Below, piece after piece: positions 15,326-24,522 of a stretch of DNA of 64,000 nucleotides (the first letter of the stretch is position 1; each line of letters begins with the position of its first letter). A program made the translations under genes and the position numbers. Source of the DNA: Candidatus Baltobacteraceae bacterium (GTDB lineage Bacteria; Vulcanimicrobiota; Vulcanimicrobiia; Vulcanimicrobiales; Vulcanimicrobiaceae); NCBI GenBank assembly GCA_036488875.1, contig DASXGW010000013.1:169281-233280 (forward strand), in the 5' to 3' direction. The notes under the pieces are model-generated. The model saw only the letters and a list, made by a program, of their open reading frames with translations, was not told the DNA's origin and did no database searches.

Positions 15326-15721
15326 TTATGTAAGCTTTTCTTCAAGCTTCGCGAGGAACTTGGCCCGGTCGATGATGTACCGCTCGTGGGTCCCTTCGGC
15401 CACGGCCTCCTGCTCGTCAAAGACTTGGACGGCGAAACTGACGCGCGGTCCGTCGACCATGACGACCTCAACTTCGGTACGCACGATGAAACCAACCGGT
15501 ACCGGTTTGTGGTGTTCAATGTCGATATGCGTGCCCAGCGTGACTTGGCTCTCGTCGAGAACCGGATCGATGCAGTGAACTGCAGCGCTCTCGACGAGCT
15601 GCACCAATACGGAAGTGGAAAGGACGTCAACGCCCTTATTTCCGGCCTTCTCGGCGGTCATCCACTCCTCAACGCGGCTCTGGAGACTGTACGAGCGTCC
15701 GATATCGAGTTTCGCGCTCAT
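15326..15721 (-). CDS. Hotdog-fold thioesterase (FlK-like)
   Basis: A 131-residue protein of the single-hotdog thioesterase group related to fluoroacetyl-CoA thioesterase FlK. It starts SAKLDIGRSYSLQSRV and carries VLSTSVLVQLVESAAV, then GTHIDIEHHKPVPVGF, the Thr/Ser...Glu...His arrangement used by these enzymes to cleave acyl-CoA thioesters. The end, REYIIDRAKF-like, also fits. Natural substrates of most relatives are unknown, and fluoroacetyl-CoA should not be assumed. ATG 15721 is used; a TTG at 15748 with a G-rich stretch just before it would add nine residues. Confidence 0.8.
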   Translation of the reverse strand: MSAKLDIGRSYSLQSRVEEWMTAEKAGNKGVDVLSTSVLVQLVESAAVHCIDPVLDESQVTLGTHIDIEHHKPVPVGFIVRTEVEVVMVDGPRVSFAVQVFDEQEAVAEGTHERYIIDRAKFLAKLEEKLT

Positions 15722-15804
15722 GCCGGGGGGAAATACGCCCTGAATCAAAATCCCCCTAGCGGCCGTACATCGAGGGTACGGTTCGAACTTGGATGAGGAG
15801 AAAG

Positions 15805-17124
15805 ATGCAGTATCAACTTAGGGTGACGCGCCCGCTTTTAGCAATGGTCGCGGCCACCCTCGTTCTCAGCGCGTGCGGTAAAGGAGGCACCCCCAACGGT
15901 CCGCCGCCGTTGAGCGTCGACGCCGCCCAAGCGCAGCGCCAGAACATCGCCACGCATATTGTGCTCGACGGGCAAGTCGCCCCACTCGAGCAGTCGACGC
16001 TGGCATTTCAGCAAAGCGCGCCGATCATCGGCATTTACGTCAACATCGGCGACGTGGTGAAGAAGGGAACGCTGCTGGCGCGCATCGATCCATCCACGCT
16101 TTCGGCACAACTCGAACAGGCAAACGCGCAAGCCGCGCAGCAAGGCGCGACGGCCCAAGGCGCCGTCGTCGGTCTTCCGGTGCAGACGCAAGCCAATCAG
16201 GCCGCGGTGCAAAGCGCCAAAGCTTCGTTAGATAACGCGCGCCTGGTGTACCAGCAGAACCAGCAGTTGTACAAGCAGGGCTACGTTTCCGAAACGCAGC
16301 TCGAGAACTCGCGCTCGCAATACGTCTCCGCTCAGCAAACGTACAACAATGCCGTGGTAGGATTGCGCAACAACGTGGTTAGTGCGCAGAACGTCAAGGC
16401 TCAACAGGCGGCGGCTCAAGCTGCGCGCGCCCAAGCCGGCGTGCTTTCAACGCAGGTGTCGCAGACGTATCTCTACGCGCCGTTCGACGGCGTGATCTCG
16501 CAGCGTCTGCTCGATCCGGGCGCCTTCGGCTCGCCGAATCAGCCGGTATTGACGATTTCCCGCATCGACACGGTGTGGCTCAACATCAACGTTCCCGACG
16601 AAGATCTCGGGTACGTCCGTGCGGGCGTACCGTTTACGTATACGAGCTCGTCGCTGCCCGGCAAAACGTTCCGCGGCGTGATTCAGACCGTCAACGCGGT
16701 TCCGACCTCGGGAACCCTGTCGTACCTTGCGCGCATGCAGACCGCCAATCCCGGCGAACAGCTGCGCGGGGGCATGCTGATCTCGGCGACGATTCCGCGG
16801 CAATCCGCCAACGACGCGGTCGTGGTTCCGCGCAGCGCGATCGCGCAGACGCAGAACGGCAACGTCGTCTACGTCGTGCAGGATAATAAGGCCGTCGAGG
16901 TTCCCGTGAAGGTCGGCGTGCAGACCGATACGATGGCGCAAGTCGTTAGCCCGAAGGTGCAGCCGGGTACCAACGTAGTCACCACCCGCCCCGACGCGCT
17001 TAAAGACGGGAGTCCGGTTATGGTCAACACCGGTGGTCCGCCCGGAGGTGCTCCCGGAGCAGCCGCTCCCGGCGCCGGCGCTGCCGGCAAAGCGGCTCCG
17101 AGCGCCAAGCCGAGCGGACATTAA
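15805..17124 (+). CDS. Periplasmic adaptor lipoprotein of an efflux system (RND/HlyD family)
   Basis: A 439-residue membrane-fusion protein. The lipobox LSAC (Cys24) predicts a lipoprotein. Next come the biotinyl-lipoyl half-motifs (GDVVKKGTLLARID), a long helical hairpin rich in Ala/Gln (about 105-215), then FDGVISQRLLDPGAFG, and the beta-barrel part SLPGKTFRGVIQTV. The tail is Gly/Pro/Ala-rich. Start ATG 15805 has GAGGAGAAAG directly in front; ATG 15793 would add four residues. It would link an inner-membrane pump to the TolC-like protein encoded three bases downstream, but no pump gene is next to it. Confidence 0.9.
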   Translation: MQYQLRVTRPLLAMVAATLVLSACGKGGTPNGPPPLSVDAAQAQRQNIATHIVLDGQVAPLEQSTLAFQQSAPIIGIYVNIGDVVKKGTLLARIDPSTLSAQLEQANAQAAQQGATAQGAVVGLPVQTQANQAAVQSAKASLDNARLVYQQNQQLYKQGYVSETQLENSRSQYVSAQQTYNNAVVGLRNNVVSAQNVKAQQAAAQAARAQAGVLSTQVSQTYLYAPFDGVISQRLLDPGAFGSPNQPVLTISRIDTVWLNINVPDEDLGYVRAGVPFTYTSSSLPGKTFRGVIQTVNAVPTSGTLSYLARMQTANPGEQLRGGMLISATIPRQSANDAVVVPRSAIAQTQNGNVVYVVQDNKAVEVPVKVGVQTDTMAQVVSPKVQPGTNVVTTRPDALKDGSPVMVNTGGPPGGAPGAAAPGAGAAGKAAPSAKPSGH

Positions 17125-17127
17125 TCG

Positions 17128-18681
17128 ATGACGTTACGATCCTTCGCGCCCGCGTTTGCGACGACGGTTGCTTTCGCAATGCTCGTGGCGCCGGCGGCTC
17201 GCGCCCAAAATCAGGCGCAGCCCGTACAGATGCCCTCTCCGCGGCCGACGCCGACGTCAAATAGTTCACCGGTTCCCTATCCCGCGTACGGTTCGCCCGC
17301 GCCCGACGTCCAGGCACTCACGGCGAAACCCGGCGTTCCGTCTGTGGTGAACTTGCAGCAAGCCGAGAAGATAAGCGTCGCGTTATCGCCGGTTTTTGCC
17401 AGTCAGAACGCAGCGTGGGCCGCGATTCACGCGAAGTACACCTCGGAGCAACAGGCGTTGTTCCCGGGTGTCAGCGGCACGGCCACGCTGGGCAACAGGT
17501 ACGAAAATCGTACGAGCAGCGGTTCGGGTAGCAGCTCAAACTCCAGCAGCAGCAGCAGCTCTACTCCGCGACCGGGCAACTTATTTCAGTCGACGTCGTC
17601 GTCGGGGTCCGTCGGAATCTCGGTTACGCAGCTCATTTACGACGGCGGAAGAGTCATCGCCGCGATTCATACGGCGAAGTCGTCCGACATGGCCGGTCGC
17701 GACACGCTGTTACGACAGCTCGAGACGCTCCAAATCAACGTAGCGAGCGCGTATTACACCGTTCTCTCCGATAACGCCACGGTTGCTGCCGACGTGCAGC
17801 TCGTGCGCGAGTTCGAAACGAACGAAAACTCCGTGAGCGCGCAAATTCGTAACGGTGCGGCGGCGCGGTCCGACATTGCCGGCGCGCAGTTTCAAACGGC
17901 ACAGGCCCGCGGTCAGCTCGTGACGGCGCAAGGCGCCGCGATCGGGGCGCAAGCCGCGTTTGCCACGACGCTGGGTCTCGACGCCGACGCGCAAGTCGTT
18001 CCGCAACAGATTACCGCCGAGACGACGCAGGCGACTCCGACCTATGCCGACGCCCTTAAACGCGCGCTATTGTTACGCCCGGATTATCTCTCGGCGCAAT
18101 ACACGGTCGTGGCCGCGCAAGAGAACGTCCGCTATGCGAAGTTGGCGCGGTTCCCCGTTCTCTCTGCCGGTGCTTCCGACACGGTGTCGCGTGACTTCAG
18201 CAATACGTGGATCAACGGCGGTGGTGGGGTTAGTATTGGCGGCGTGGGGTCTCCAGGGCCGATAAGCGGCAACGGCTACGACAATATAAAGCAGCTCGGT
18301 TTGAGTTTGTCGATTCCGATTTACGATCAGGGCTTGACCAACTACAACATTGCGGTCGCGGCCTCACAGCTGGATCAGGCGCGAGATAGTCTTCAGCTAA
18401 CCAAGCTGACGGTTGAATCCGACGTGCGTACCGCGCTGGCGAACCTGATTTCGGCACGTGCGAATCTCGTGCAGGCGACGTCGGCGCGTCAATCGGCGCA
18501 GGTTTCGCTCGACGCGACGCAGGCGCAGTACCGGGTAGGTGCGGCGACGATCCTCAATTTGGTAACCGCCGAGGCAAATCTCTCGACGGCTACCGCGTCG
18601 TACATCTCCGCGCTCTACACCGTCAGGACTGCAGAGCAGAACTACCTCTTCGCGACGGGAGCATCCGACCTCCAACTCTAA
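17128..18681 (+). CDS. TolC-family outer-membrane efflux protein
   Basis: A 517-residue exported protein with a signal peptide (ATTVAFAMLVAPAARA) and the two repeated helical/strand halves of TolC-type channels, with features such as YDGGRVIAAIHTAKSS, YTVLSDNATVAADVQLV, LSLSIPIYDQGLTNYN and SAQVSLDATQAQYRVGAAT. The protein would form the outer-membrane exit duct for the adaptor encoded upstream. An unusual serine-only run (about residues 130-146, encoded near 17515-17565) sits in what should be an exposed loop. Start ATG lies three bases after the adaptor stop, so the two form an operon. Confidence 0.92.
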   Translation: MTLRSFAPAFATTVAFAMLVAPAARAQNQAQPVQMPSPRPTPTSNSSPVPYPAYGSPAPDVQALTAKPGVPSVVNLQQAEKISVALSPVFASQNAAWAAIHAKYTSEQQALFPGVSGTATLGNRYENRTSSGSGSSSNSSSSSSSTPRPGNLFQSTSSSGSVGISVTQLIYDGGRVIAAIHTAKSSDMAGRDTLLRQLETLQINVASAYYTVLSDNATVAADVQLVREFETNENSVSAQIRNGAAARSDIAGAQFQTAQARGQLVTAQGAAIGAQAAFATTLGLDADAQVVPQQITAETTQATPTYADALKRALLLRPDYLSAQYTVVAAQENVRYAKLARFPVLSAGASDTVSRDFSNTWINGGGGVSIGGVGSPGPISGNGYDNIKQLGLSLSIPIYDQGLTNYNIAVAASQLDQARDSLQLTKLTVESDVRTALANLISARANLVQATSARQSAQVSLDATQAQYRVGAATILNLVTAEANLSTATASYISALYTVRTAEQNYLFATGASDLQL

Positions 18682-18690
18682 AGGGTCGAC

Positions 18691-19854
18691 ATGTCTTCCC
18701 CTGCCCCGGCGGTCCCGGCCGCGGTTTCAGACCCGGTCAACGCCGCCATCTTAGCGATCTCCGAGGATCGGCTGTCGGGTTTTCAAGCCGATCCTTTCGG
18801 GGAGATTGCCGCGCGCAGCGGCGTCGACGTCGACATCGTCATCGAGCGCATCGGCGCGATGCTGCGTGCCGGAACGATCCGCCGCGTGCGCCAGACGCTG
18901 ATGGCCACGAACCTGGCCAGCGGTGCGTTGTGCGCGTGGCAAGTCCCGCCGGAAAAACTCGACGCCGCATTCGAGTATCTCTTTCGCGACGATCCGTTTT
19001 CGGGTCACGTCGTCATTCGCACCACCGACGCGGTATCGGCCGGGAGCAGTTATCGCTTGTGGACGACCCTAAAGGTTCCGCAGGGATTTTCGCTGCACAA
19101 ACACGCCGCGTTCTTAGCGTGCGAAATCGGTGCCGAGCGTTTCCGGCTGATGCCGGCCAAAATGCTGTTCACGCTCGGCGTCGGGCACGTGCGCCGGCGC
19201 GGTCTAGAACCAGGTGCGCGCTCCGACCTACCGGGCGAGCCGCTCGACACGAAGATCGTCGAGTTGACCGCGCAAGAGTGGCGCGTGCTCGTCGCGCTCA
19301 AGCGCGAATTCGCTCCGCACGAACTCGTTCGCGATCTGTGGCGATCGCGTGCCGCCGAAGCCGGAGTCGATTTCGAAACGTTCCTCGCGGTCGCGCGCTC
19401 GCTGAGCGAACGCAAGGTTATCGGGCGCTTTTCAACCTTTCTGGAACACGTCAAGGCGACGGCCAACAACGAGCGCGTGACGCGGTATAACGCCCTGTTT
19501 CACTGGGCGGTGCCGCCCGGCCGCGAAACCGAAGCCGGGCGCGAAGTCGCGCGGCATTACGTCATCACGCACGCCTATTGGCGCGAGGGCGGCCCGGAGT
19601 TTCACGACGTCAACGTCATGGCGGTCGCGCACGGCATGGAGAAGGATAAGGTGCTCGCGCACAAAGCCGCCATCGACGAGCATCTCCGGGAAGCCGGCAT
19701 AGGCTTCTCGTATACCAACGTCTTCTGGGGAGGGCGCAGCGAGATCAAGCCCTCGGAAATCGCGCCCAGTGAGTACCGAGCGTTTTGCGAACGTCACGGA
19801 ATCGATCCCAACGACATGCTTGCCGAGGAGGGCGAGAAAGGAGCATCCGGGTGA
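18691..19854 (+). CDS. Two-unit Lrp/AsnC-type protein resembling fused siroheme decarboxylase (NirD-NirL / AhbA-AhbB)
   Basis: A 387-residue protein made of two related units. Unit 1 (about 10-155) has DPFGEIAARSGVDVD, RIGAMLRAGTIRRV and LWTTLKVP. Unit 2 (about 195-370) has SLSERKVIGRFSTFLEHVK, HWAVPPG and the sequence THAYWREGGPEFHDVNVMAV, close to the NirD/AhbA pattern of 'H-Y-R ... N-M-HG'. Such pairs decarboxylate siroheme on the way to heme d1 or alternative heme, and fused forms are known. The same fold is used by Lrp/AsnC regulators, so a regulatory role remains possible. No other heme d1 or alternative-heme genes are seen in the window. The stop overlaps the next GTG (GTGA). Confidence 0.65.
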   Translation: MSSPAPAVPAAVSDPVNAAILAISEDRLSGFQADPFGEIAARSGVDVDIVIERIGAMLRAGTIRRVRQTLMATNLASGALCAWQVPPEKLDAAFEYLFRDDPFSGHVVIRTTDAVSAGSSYRLWTTLKVPQGFSLHKHAAFLACEIGAERFRLMPAKMLFTLGVGHVRRRGLEPGARSDLPGEPLDTKIVELTAQEWRVLVALKREFAPHELVRDLWRSRAAEAGVDFETFLAVARSLSERKVIGRFSTFLEHVKATANNERVTRYNALFHWAVPPGRETEAGREVARHYVITHAYWREGGPEFHDVNVMAVAHGMEKDKVLAHKAAIDEHLREAGIGFSYTNVFWGGRSEIKPSEIAPSEYRAFCERHGIDPNDMLAEEGEKGASG

Positions 19855-21521
19855 ATCGACGGTCTTTTGCCGCCGTCGCGGCGTTGATTGCCGCAACGAT
19901 CGTGTGGTCGGGCTGTTCTAAAGTGTCCAATGGAACCACGAGCAGCGGACGCCATCCGTGGACTCAGCCGGGCGTGCTGCGGTTTACCGAGTTCTCCGAC
20001 CCCAAGAACCTCAATCCGGTGCTCAACTCCGCGGCGCCGACGCTCGACCTTTCGATGTTTATTTACTCTTGGACGGTTCGCTACGACCAAAACGGCAAGC
20101 CGATTCCCGACGCGGTAAGCGAGATACCGACGATCGCCAACGGCGACGTCAGCAAAGACGGACTGACGCTCAAATACAAGTTGCGCCACAACATGAAGTG
20201 GCAAGATGGACCCCCGGTGACGTGCAACGATCTAAAGTTTACCTGGCAAGTCGTGATGAATCCGCATAACAACGTCGTAACGACCGATGGGTATAAAGAC
20301 ATCGCGAGCATCGATTGCTCCGATCCGTACGTCGCCGTCGTTCACATGAAAAAACTTTACGCTCCGTTTCTGCAGCAGCTGTGGAGCGTCAACGGCAACG
20401 CGCCGATTCTTCCCGAACATCTCTTGGCGAAATACAACGACGACAAAGGTTCGTTCAACACCGCGTCCTACAACGCGCTCCCAGTTGGAAGCGGCCCGTT
20501 CAAAGTCGTGCAATGGCAACGCGGCCAAGAAGTACGCATGCAAGTTAATCCCAACTTCTACCTGGGCCGTCCCAAGCTCAACGAAGTCGTGTACAAGATC
20601 CTTCCCGACGAAAATACCGCAGAGACGCAGCTTCAGACGCACGAGATCGACATGCTCGCGCTCGGCTCGGGCCTCAAGTGGCCGCAGTACGCCGAACTTG
20701 CGGCCGATCCCAAGAACGGACTCACCGCGATCCGCGTCGACAGCTTCGCGTGGACGCACGTCGACTTTAACTTGAAGCAGCCCATCGTCTCCGACGTTCA
20801 GGTTCGCCGGGCAATAGCGTACGCAACCGACAAAGACGAGATCGTGAACAAAGTCGTGCACGGATCGGCCATTCCCGCAGATACCGACCAGCAGCCGCAT
20901 CTCTCGTGGGCCTATACGAACGACATCGCGCACTATCCCTACGATCCGGAGAAGGCCAAACAGCTGCTCGATGCCGATGGCTGGAAGGTCGGTCCGGATG
21001 GCGTACGCGTGAAAGACGGTCAACGACTCGAGTTCACGATGAGCACGCAAACCGAGTCGACCAACGGCAAGGCCATACAAACCGTGCTTCAGCGTCAGTG
21101 GCGCGAAGTGGGCGTGCAGGCCGATATCAAGAACTACCCCACCTCGGAATTTTTCGACAACTCGACCAACGGCATTCTTCAAGGTGGTCATTATGATGTC
21201 GCCGGGTTCTCGTGGCTGGGCGCGGCCGATCCGGACGACAGCGCGATCTATTCCGGCGACAACCTCGCTCCGCACGGGCAAAACGCAATGTTCTGGAATA
21301 ATCGGGTAGCGACCGACGCGATGAACGACGCGCTCAAAACGGTCGACCAAGCGCGCCGGAAGAAAGATTACGTGATCGTGCAACAGCAGGTGGCACTCGA
21401 CGTGCCGACGATCATCCTCTACTTCGTGCGTTTCCCCTACGTCTATAACACGGATCTAAAGAATTTCAATCCGTCGCCGGTTATTTCCGGGTTCTGGGAT
21501 CCCTGGGATTACTCGATCTAA
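19851..21521 (+). CDS. Peptide-type ABC transporter substrate-binding lipoprotein (family 5), copy 1
   Basis: A 556-residue solute-binding lipoprotein with lipobox WSGC (Cys22). The family 5 (DppA/OppA) pattern is clear: an opening FSDPKNLNPVL, LKYKLRHNMKWQDGPPVTCNDLKFTW, and VSDVQVRRAIAYATDKDEIV, with a long second lobe. Such proteins bind di-/oligopeptides, nickel or other solutes for an inner-membrane permease. No permease or ATPase gene lies next to it. GTG 19851 overlaps the stop of the siroheme decarboxylase-like gene. Confidence 0.93.
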   Translation: MNRRSFAAVAALIAATIVWSGCSKVSNGTTSSGRHPWTQPGVLRFTEFSDPKNLNPVLNSAAPTLDLSMFIYSWTVRYDQNGKPIPDAVSEIPTIANGDVSKDGLTLKYKLRHNMKWQDGPPVTCNDLKFTWQVVMNPHNNVVTTDGYKDIASIDCSDPYVAVVHMKKLYAPFLQQLWSVNGNAPILPEHLLAKYNDDKGSFNTASYNALPVGSGPFKVVQWQRGQEVRMQVNPNFYLGRPKLNEVVYKILPDENTAETQLQTHEIDMLALGSGLKWPQYAELAADPKNGLTAIRVDSFAWTHVDFNLKQPIVSDVQVRRAIAYATDKDEIVNKVVHGSAIPADTDQQPHLSWAYTNDIAHYPYDPEKAKQLLDADGWKVGPDGVRVKDGQRLEFTMSTQTESTNGKAIQTVLQRQWREVGVQADIKNYPTSEFFDNSTNGILQGGHYDVAGFSWLGAADPDDSAIYSGDNLAPHGQNAMFWNNRVATDAMNDALKTVDQARRKKDYVIVQQQVALDVPTIILYFVRFPYVYNTDLKNFNPSPVISGFWDPWDYSI

Positions 21522-21548
21522 TTCTTCTCGTGTAACAAGGAGCTTCGC

Positions 21549-23162
21549 ATGAGATTGTCGCGCCTCGTGGCCGTTGCGTCGATCGCCGTCTTACTGTGCG
21601 CCTGTACGAAAGCCGGGCAAAGCAGTGCTCCCATGACGCACCACCTCGTCATCGCCGACGGAACGGGTGACGTCCCGACGCTCAATCCACATCTCTTTAC
21701 GGAGACGACGCTGGGCTTCATCGCGGAGATGACGCAAGCGTATCTCGTGAAATACGACGCGCATAACCGCCCGTATCCGGAGCTCGTCACCGAGGTTCCG
21801 ACGCAGCCGAACGGTGGAATCAGCAAAGACGGTAAGGTCATTACGTGGCACCTGCGTCGCGGCGTGCGATGGTCCGACGGTGCGCCGTTCAACGCCGACG
21901 ACGTGGTCTTCTCGACCAACGCCGTCAACAATCCGGCGAACAACGAAGTGGGGCGCGACGGATGGAATCTTATCACCAAGATCGATGAACCCGACAAATA
22001 CACCGTCGTGTACCATCTGAGTAAACCGTACTCGTCATTCTTGCCGACGTTTTTTGGGTCGGCGGGAGCCAATCCGAGCGTCCTGCCGAAGCATATTCTC
22101 GGCGGACTTCCGGACATCAATCACGCGCCGTACAACTCCAAGCCCGTGGGAATCGGACCGTTCCGTGTGGTTTCGTGGTCCCGCGGCGATAAAATCGAGT
22201 TGGAGGCGAATCCGTACTACTTCCGCGGCCTTCCCAAGCTCAAACGCATAACCTACAAGCTTATTCCCTCGTACGATACCCTGTTGACGGAGATGCGCAG
22301 CGGGGAAGTAGATCTGTGGCCATTGGTCGGACCCTCCTACATCTATCAGACTAAGACGATCCCCAACATTCAAACTGACGTGATACCGGGTACCTACTAT
22401 TCGCACCTAGACTTCAACGTCACCCGGCCGGCGGTGAGCGACGTTAGCGTTCGGCAAGCGATACGCTATGCGATCGATCGCCAGAGTCTCGTCCAGAAAA
22501 TCGATCACGGTTACGCCCAAGTGCAGGACAGCGTTATTCCTTCCGTGTTTCCCTTTGCGCCGAAGGTTTCTACCACACCGTACGATCCGGTGAAGGCGCG
22601 CCAAATTCTCGACTCGGCGGGATGGAAAGTCGGGCCGGACGGCATTCGCGCGAAAAACGGCCACAAACTTTCGATCGACTTTGAGTACTATACGGGTTCC
22701 GCTTCGACGGATAACCTCGTTGAGGTGATCCGGCAAGAACTCAAAGGAATCGGGATATCGATGACGACCCGCAAGACGGCGGCAGCCGTGTTCTTCGGCC
22801 CTTACCAGAGTGGCGGCATCGTATATGGCGGAAAATTCGACATGACGGAATTTTCCTGGGGCGCGTTACCGAATCCCGATATTTCCAACAACTTTGAATG
22901 CAATCAGATTCCGCCGAACGGCCAGAACGTATCGCACTATTGTAATGCGGAGCTGGATCGCGTGCTCGAACAAATAAAGGGCACTTACGACGAAAAAACG
23001 CAAACCGAACTGCTCGGGCGCGCGATGGTCATCATCCAGCGCGACGCGCCTACGATCGTCTTGTGGGTGCTCGATCAGGGCTACGCGCACAAACCGGGCT
23101 TGACCGGCTTCAATCCCGGGCCGGAGACACCGTTCGATAATATGATGGACGTCGACATATAG
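21549..23162 (+). CDS. Peptide-type ABC transporter substrate-binding lipoprotein (family 5), copy 2
   Basis: A 537-residue paralogue of the preceding protein, with lipobox LCAC (Cys19). It has the same domain order: VPTLNPHLFTETT, ITWHLRRGVRWSDGAPFNADDVVFS, VSDVSVRQAIRYAIDRQSLV and a C-terminal LDQGYAHKPGLTGFNPG. It lies 27 bases downstream with ribosome-binding site AAGGAG, so both are made from one transcript. The pair arose by tandem duplication but has diverged widely. The last 53 bases overlap the convergent GT87 gene. Confidence 0.93.
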   Translation: MRLSRLVAVASIAVLLCACTKAGQSSAPMTHHLVIADGTGDVPTLNPHLFTETTLGFIAEMTQAYLVKYDAHNRPYPELVTEVPTQPNGGISKDGKVITWHLRRGVRWSDGAPFNADDVVFSTNAVNNPANNEVGRDGWNLITKIDEPDKYTVVYHLSKPYSSFLPTFFGSAGANPSVLPKHILGGLPDINHAPYNSKPVGIGPFRVVSWSRGDKIELEANPYYFRGLPKLKRITYKLIPSYDTLLTEMRSGEVDLWPLVGPSYIYQTKTIPNIQTDVIPGTYYSHLDFNVTRPAVSDVSVRQAIRYAIDRQSLVQKIDHGYAQVQDSVIPSVFPFAPKVSTTPYDPVKARQILDSAGWKVGPDGIRAKNGHKLSIDFEYYTGSASTDNLVEVIRQELKGIGISMTTRKTAAAVFFGPYQSGGIVYGGKFDMTEFSWGALPNPDISNNFECNQIPPNGQNVSHYCNAELDRVLEQIKGTYDEKTQTELLGRAMVIIQRDAPTIVLWVLDQGYAHKPGLTGFNPGPETPFDNMMDVDI

Positions 23163-24522
23163 TTACGACCAGCAGGGCGCAGCCGAGAAGCGAGAGCGAC
23201 TTGAGGAGAGCCCACGCCGGGATCGCGGCTTCGAGCCCGTCTTGCCGCTGCTCCAAAAACCAAATCGTCGCGATCGACGCGGTCGCCGGCGCGTGGAAAC
23301 TGCCGAGATGGTAGGGCCACACCGGCGCCGGTTGAGCGCTTCCCAGCCACGCGCCCGCGGCAAATAACGCCGCCAGCGGCATCGCCGCATACGAGACGAA
23401 CCGCAGATCAGACTGGGCGCCGAGCGCGATAAAGGCCGCGGCCGCACCCGCCAGCAGAAACGCGCTCTGCGGAATCGCGTTGGGACGCTGCGCGAGACCG
23501 AACCAATCGATCGACACGAGCAGCGCGCCGGCGAAGCCCAGCGCCCGCTCCGCTCCGCGCGCGCGCAGCGCACAGAACACCGCCGCCGGAAACGCGACGA
23601 CGAAATCGTGATCGTGAAAGAACGTCGCGACGAACGGCGTCAGCGCGGAAAAGACGGCGAAACGCGCGAAGCCGCCCTCGAGGCTCCGCCAAGCCGCGAT
23701 CGCCGCCGCGACCGCGGCAATCGCGAGCACGACCGTTGCGAGTTCGGGCATCGGCGGCGGCAGGTGCAACTCGTACGCGATCGGTCCCGGCGCGTACTGA
23801 ATGGCTCCGTAGCGCTCGCCGTTTACGTGCGACGAAAGGAGCGCTGCGTAGCGCCATGGCCAATTCCATCCCGCCCAAAGCGCCCCCACGACATAGCTGC
23901 ATGCCGCCGCGAGCACGACGGCCAACGTCGTCACGTTTCGGCCGAACTGCGAAACGAGCGCCAGTGCGACGTTAGGTTGGAAGAACGCGACGAACGATGC
24001 GAGCGTCTTCGCAAGCCGCGAGCGTGCCGTGGTGGCAAGCAGCGCGCCCACGAAGGCGACCATGGCGATTTGTCCGAGCGCCAGGTTCGCCGTCACCGGT
24101 CCAAAGCCGATCGCGAACGCCAGCACGGCAAGAAACGAAAAGAACGTCAGCGGTTCGCCGCTGCCGCGCAGGGTTGCGAGAATCAGGCCGGCGAGCGCGC
24201 AGAGCAGCACGCCGTACCACAGGCGCGTCGCGAGATCGAACGGCAAGCGCGCCAACGGGCTCCAGAGCACGAGTGTGGCCGGAGGGCTGATAAAAGGCAG
24301 AACCTCGTCGTGCGACGGATCGACGCCGGGGACCGCGCGCTCGGCCTCCCAAATCGCGCGTCCGTACGGGCTCTTACCGGAGTTGACGGTCGCACCCGCG
24401 CTCCAATACGCTTCGAGGTCGCGTTGGAGCGGACCGGGCGTCGTTGCCGGACGAGCGATCGTAACGCCGATGACGATAAACGCGCACGCGAGCGCCAAAG
24501 CGACGCTACGTACGTAACCCAT
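23110..24522 (-). CDS. GT87-like multi-pass membrane glycosyltransferase
   Basis: A 470-residue protein with about 10-12 membrane segments. The N-terminal part has the GT87/DUF2029 pattern: a first segment, then RDLEAYWSAGATVNSGKSPYG (the extracytoplasmic loop with the catalytic-type Asp) and LWSPLARLPFDLATRLW. Members use a polyprenyl-phosphate mannose to extend envelope glycans in actinobacteria; here the donor and acceptor are unknown. The C-terminal 18 or so residues are read from DNA that also encodes the binding protein on the other strand. ATG 24522 overlaps the upstream stop by 17 bases. Confidence 0.83.
   Translation of the reverse strand: MGYVRSVALALACAFIVIGVTIARPATTPGPLQRDLEAYWSAGATVNSGKSPYGRAIWEAERAVPGVDPSHDEVLPFISPPATLVLWSPLARLPFDLATRLWYGVLLCALAGLILATLRGSGEPLTFFSFLAVLAFAIGFGPVTANLALGQIAMVAFVGALLATTARSRLAKTLASFVAFFQPNVALALVSQFGRNVTTLAVVLAAACSYVVGALWAGWNWPWRYAALLSSHVNGERYGAIQYAPGPIAYELHLPPPMPELATVVLAIAAVAAAIAAWRSLEGGFARFAVFSALTPFVATFFHDHDFVVAFPAAVFCALRARGAERALGFAGALLVSIDWFGLAQRPNAIPQSAFLLAGAAAAFIALGAQSDLRFVSYAAMPLAALFAAGAWLGSAQPAPVWPYHLGSFHAPATASIATIWFLEQRQDGLEAAIPAWALLKSLSLLGCALLVVTICRRPSYYRTVSPARD

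Noticed and set aside
15778-15792. GGTTCGAACTT, like a tRNA T-loop
   Set aside because: No acceptor stem, anticodon arm or CCA region can be built around it.
17515-17575. Run of serine codons in the TolC gene, possibly a slippage site
   Set aside because: The frame is kept, codons are mixed, and the run falls in a probable surface loop; low complexity is enough to explain it.
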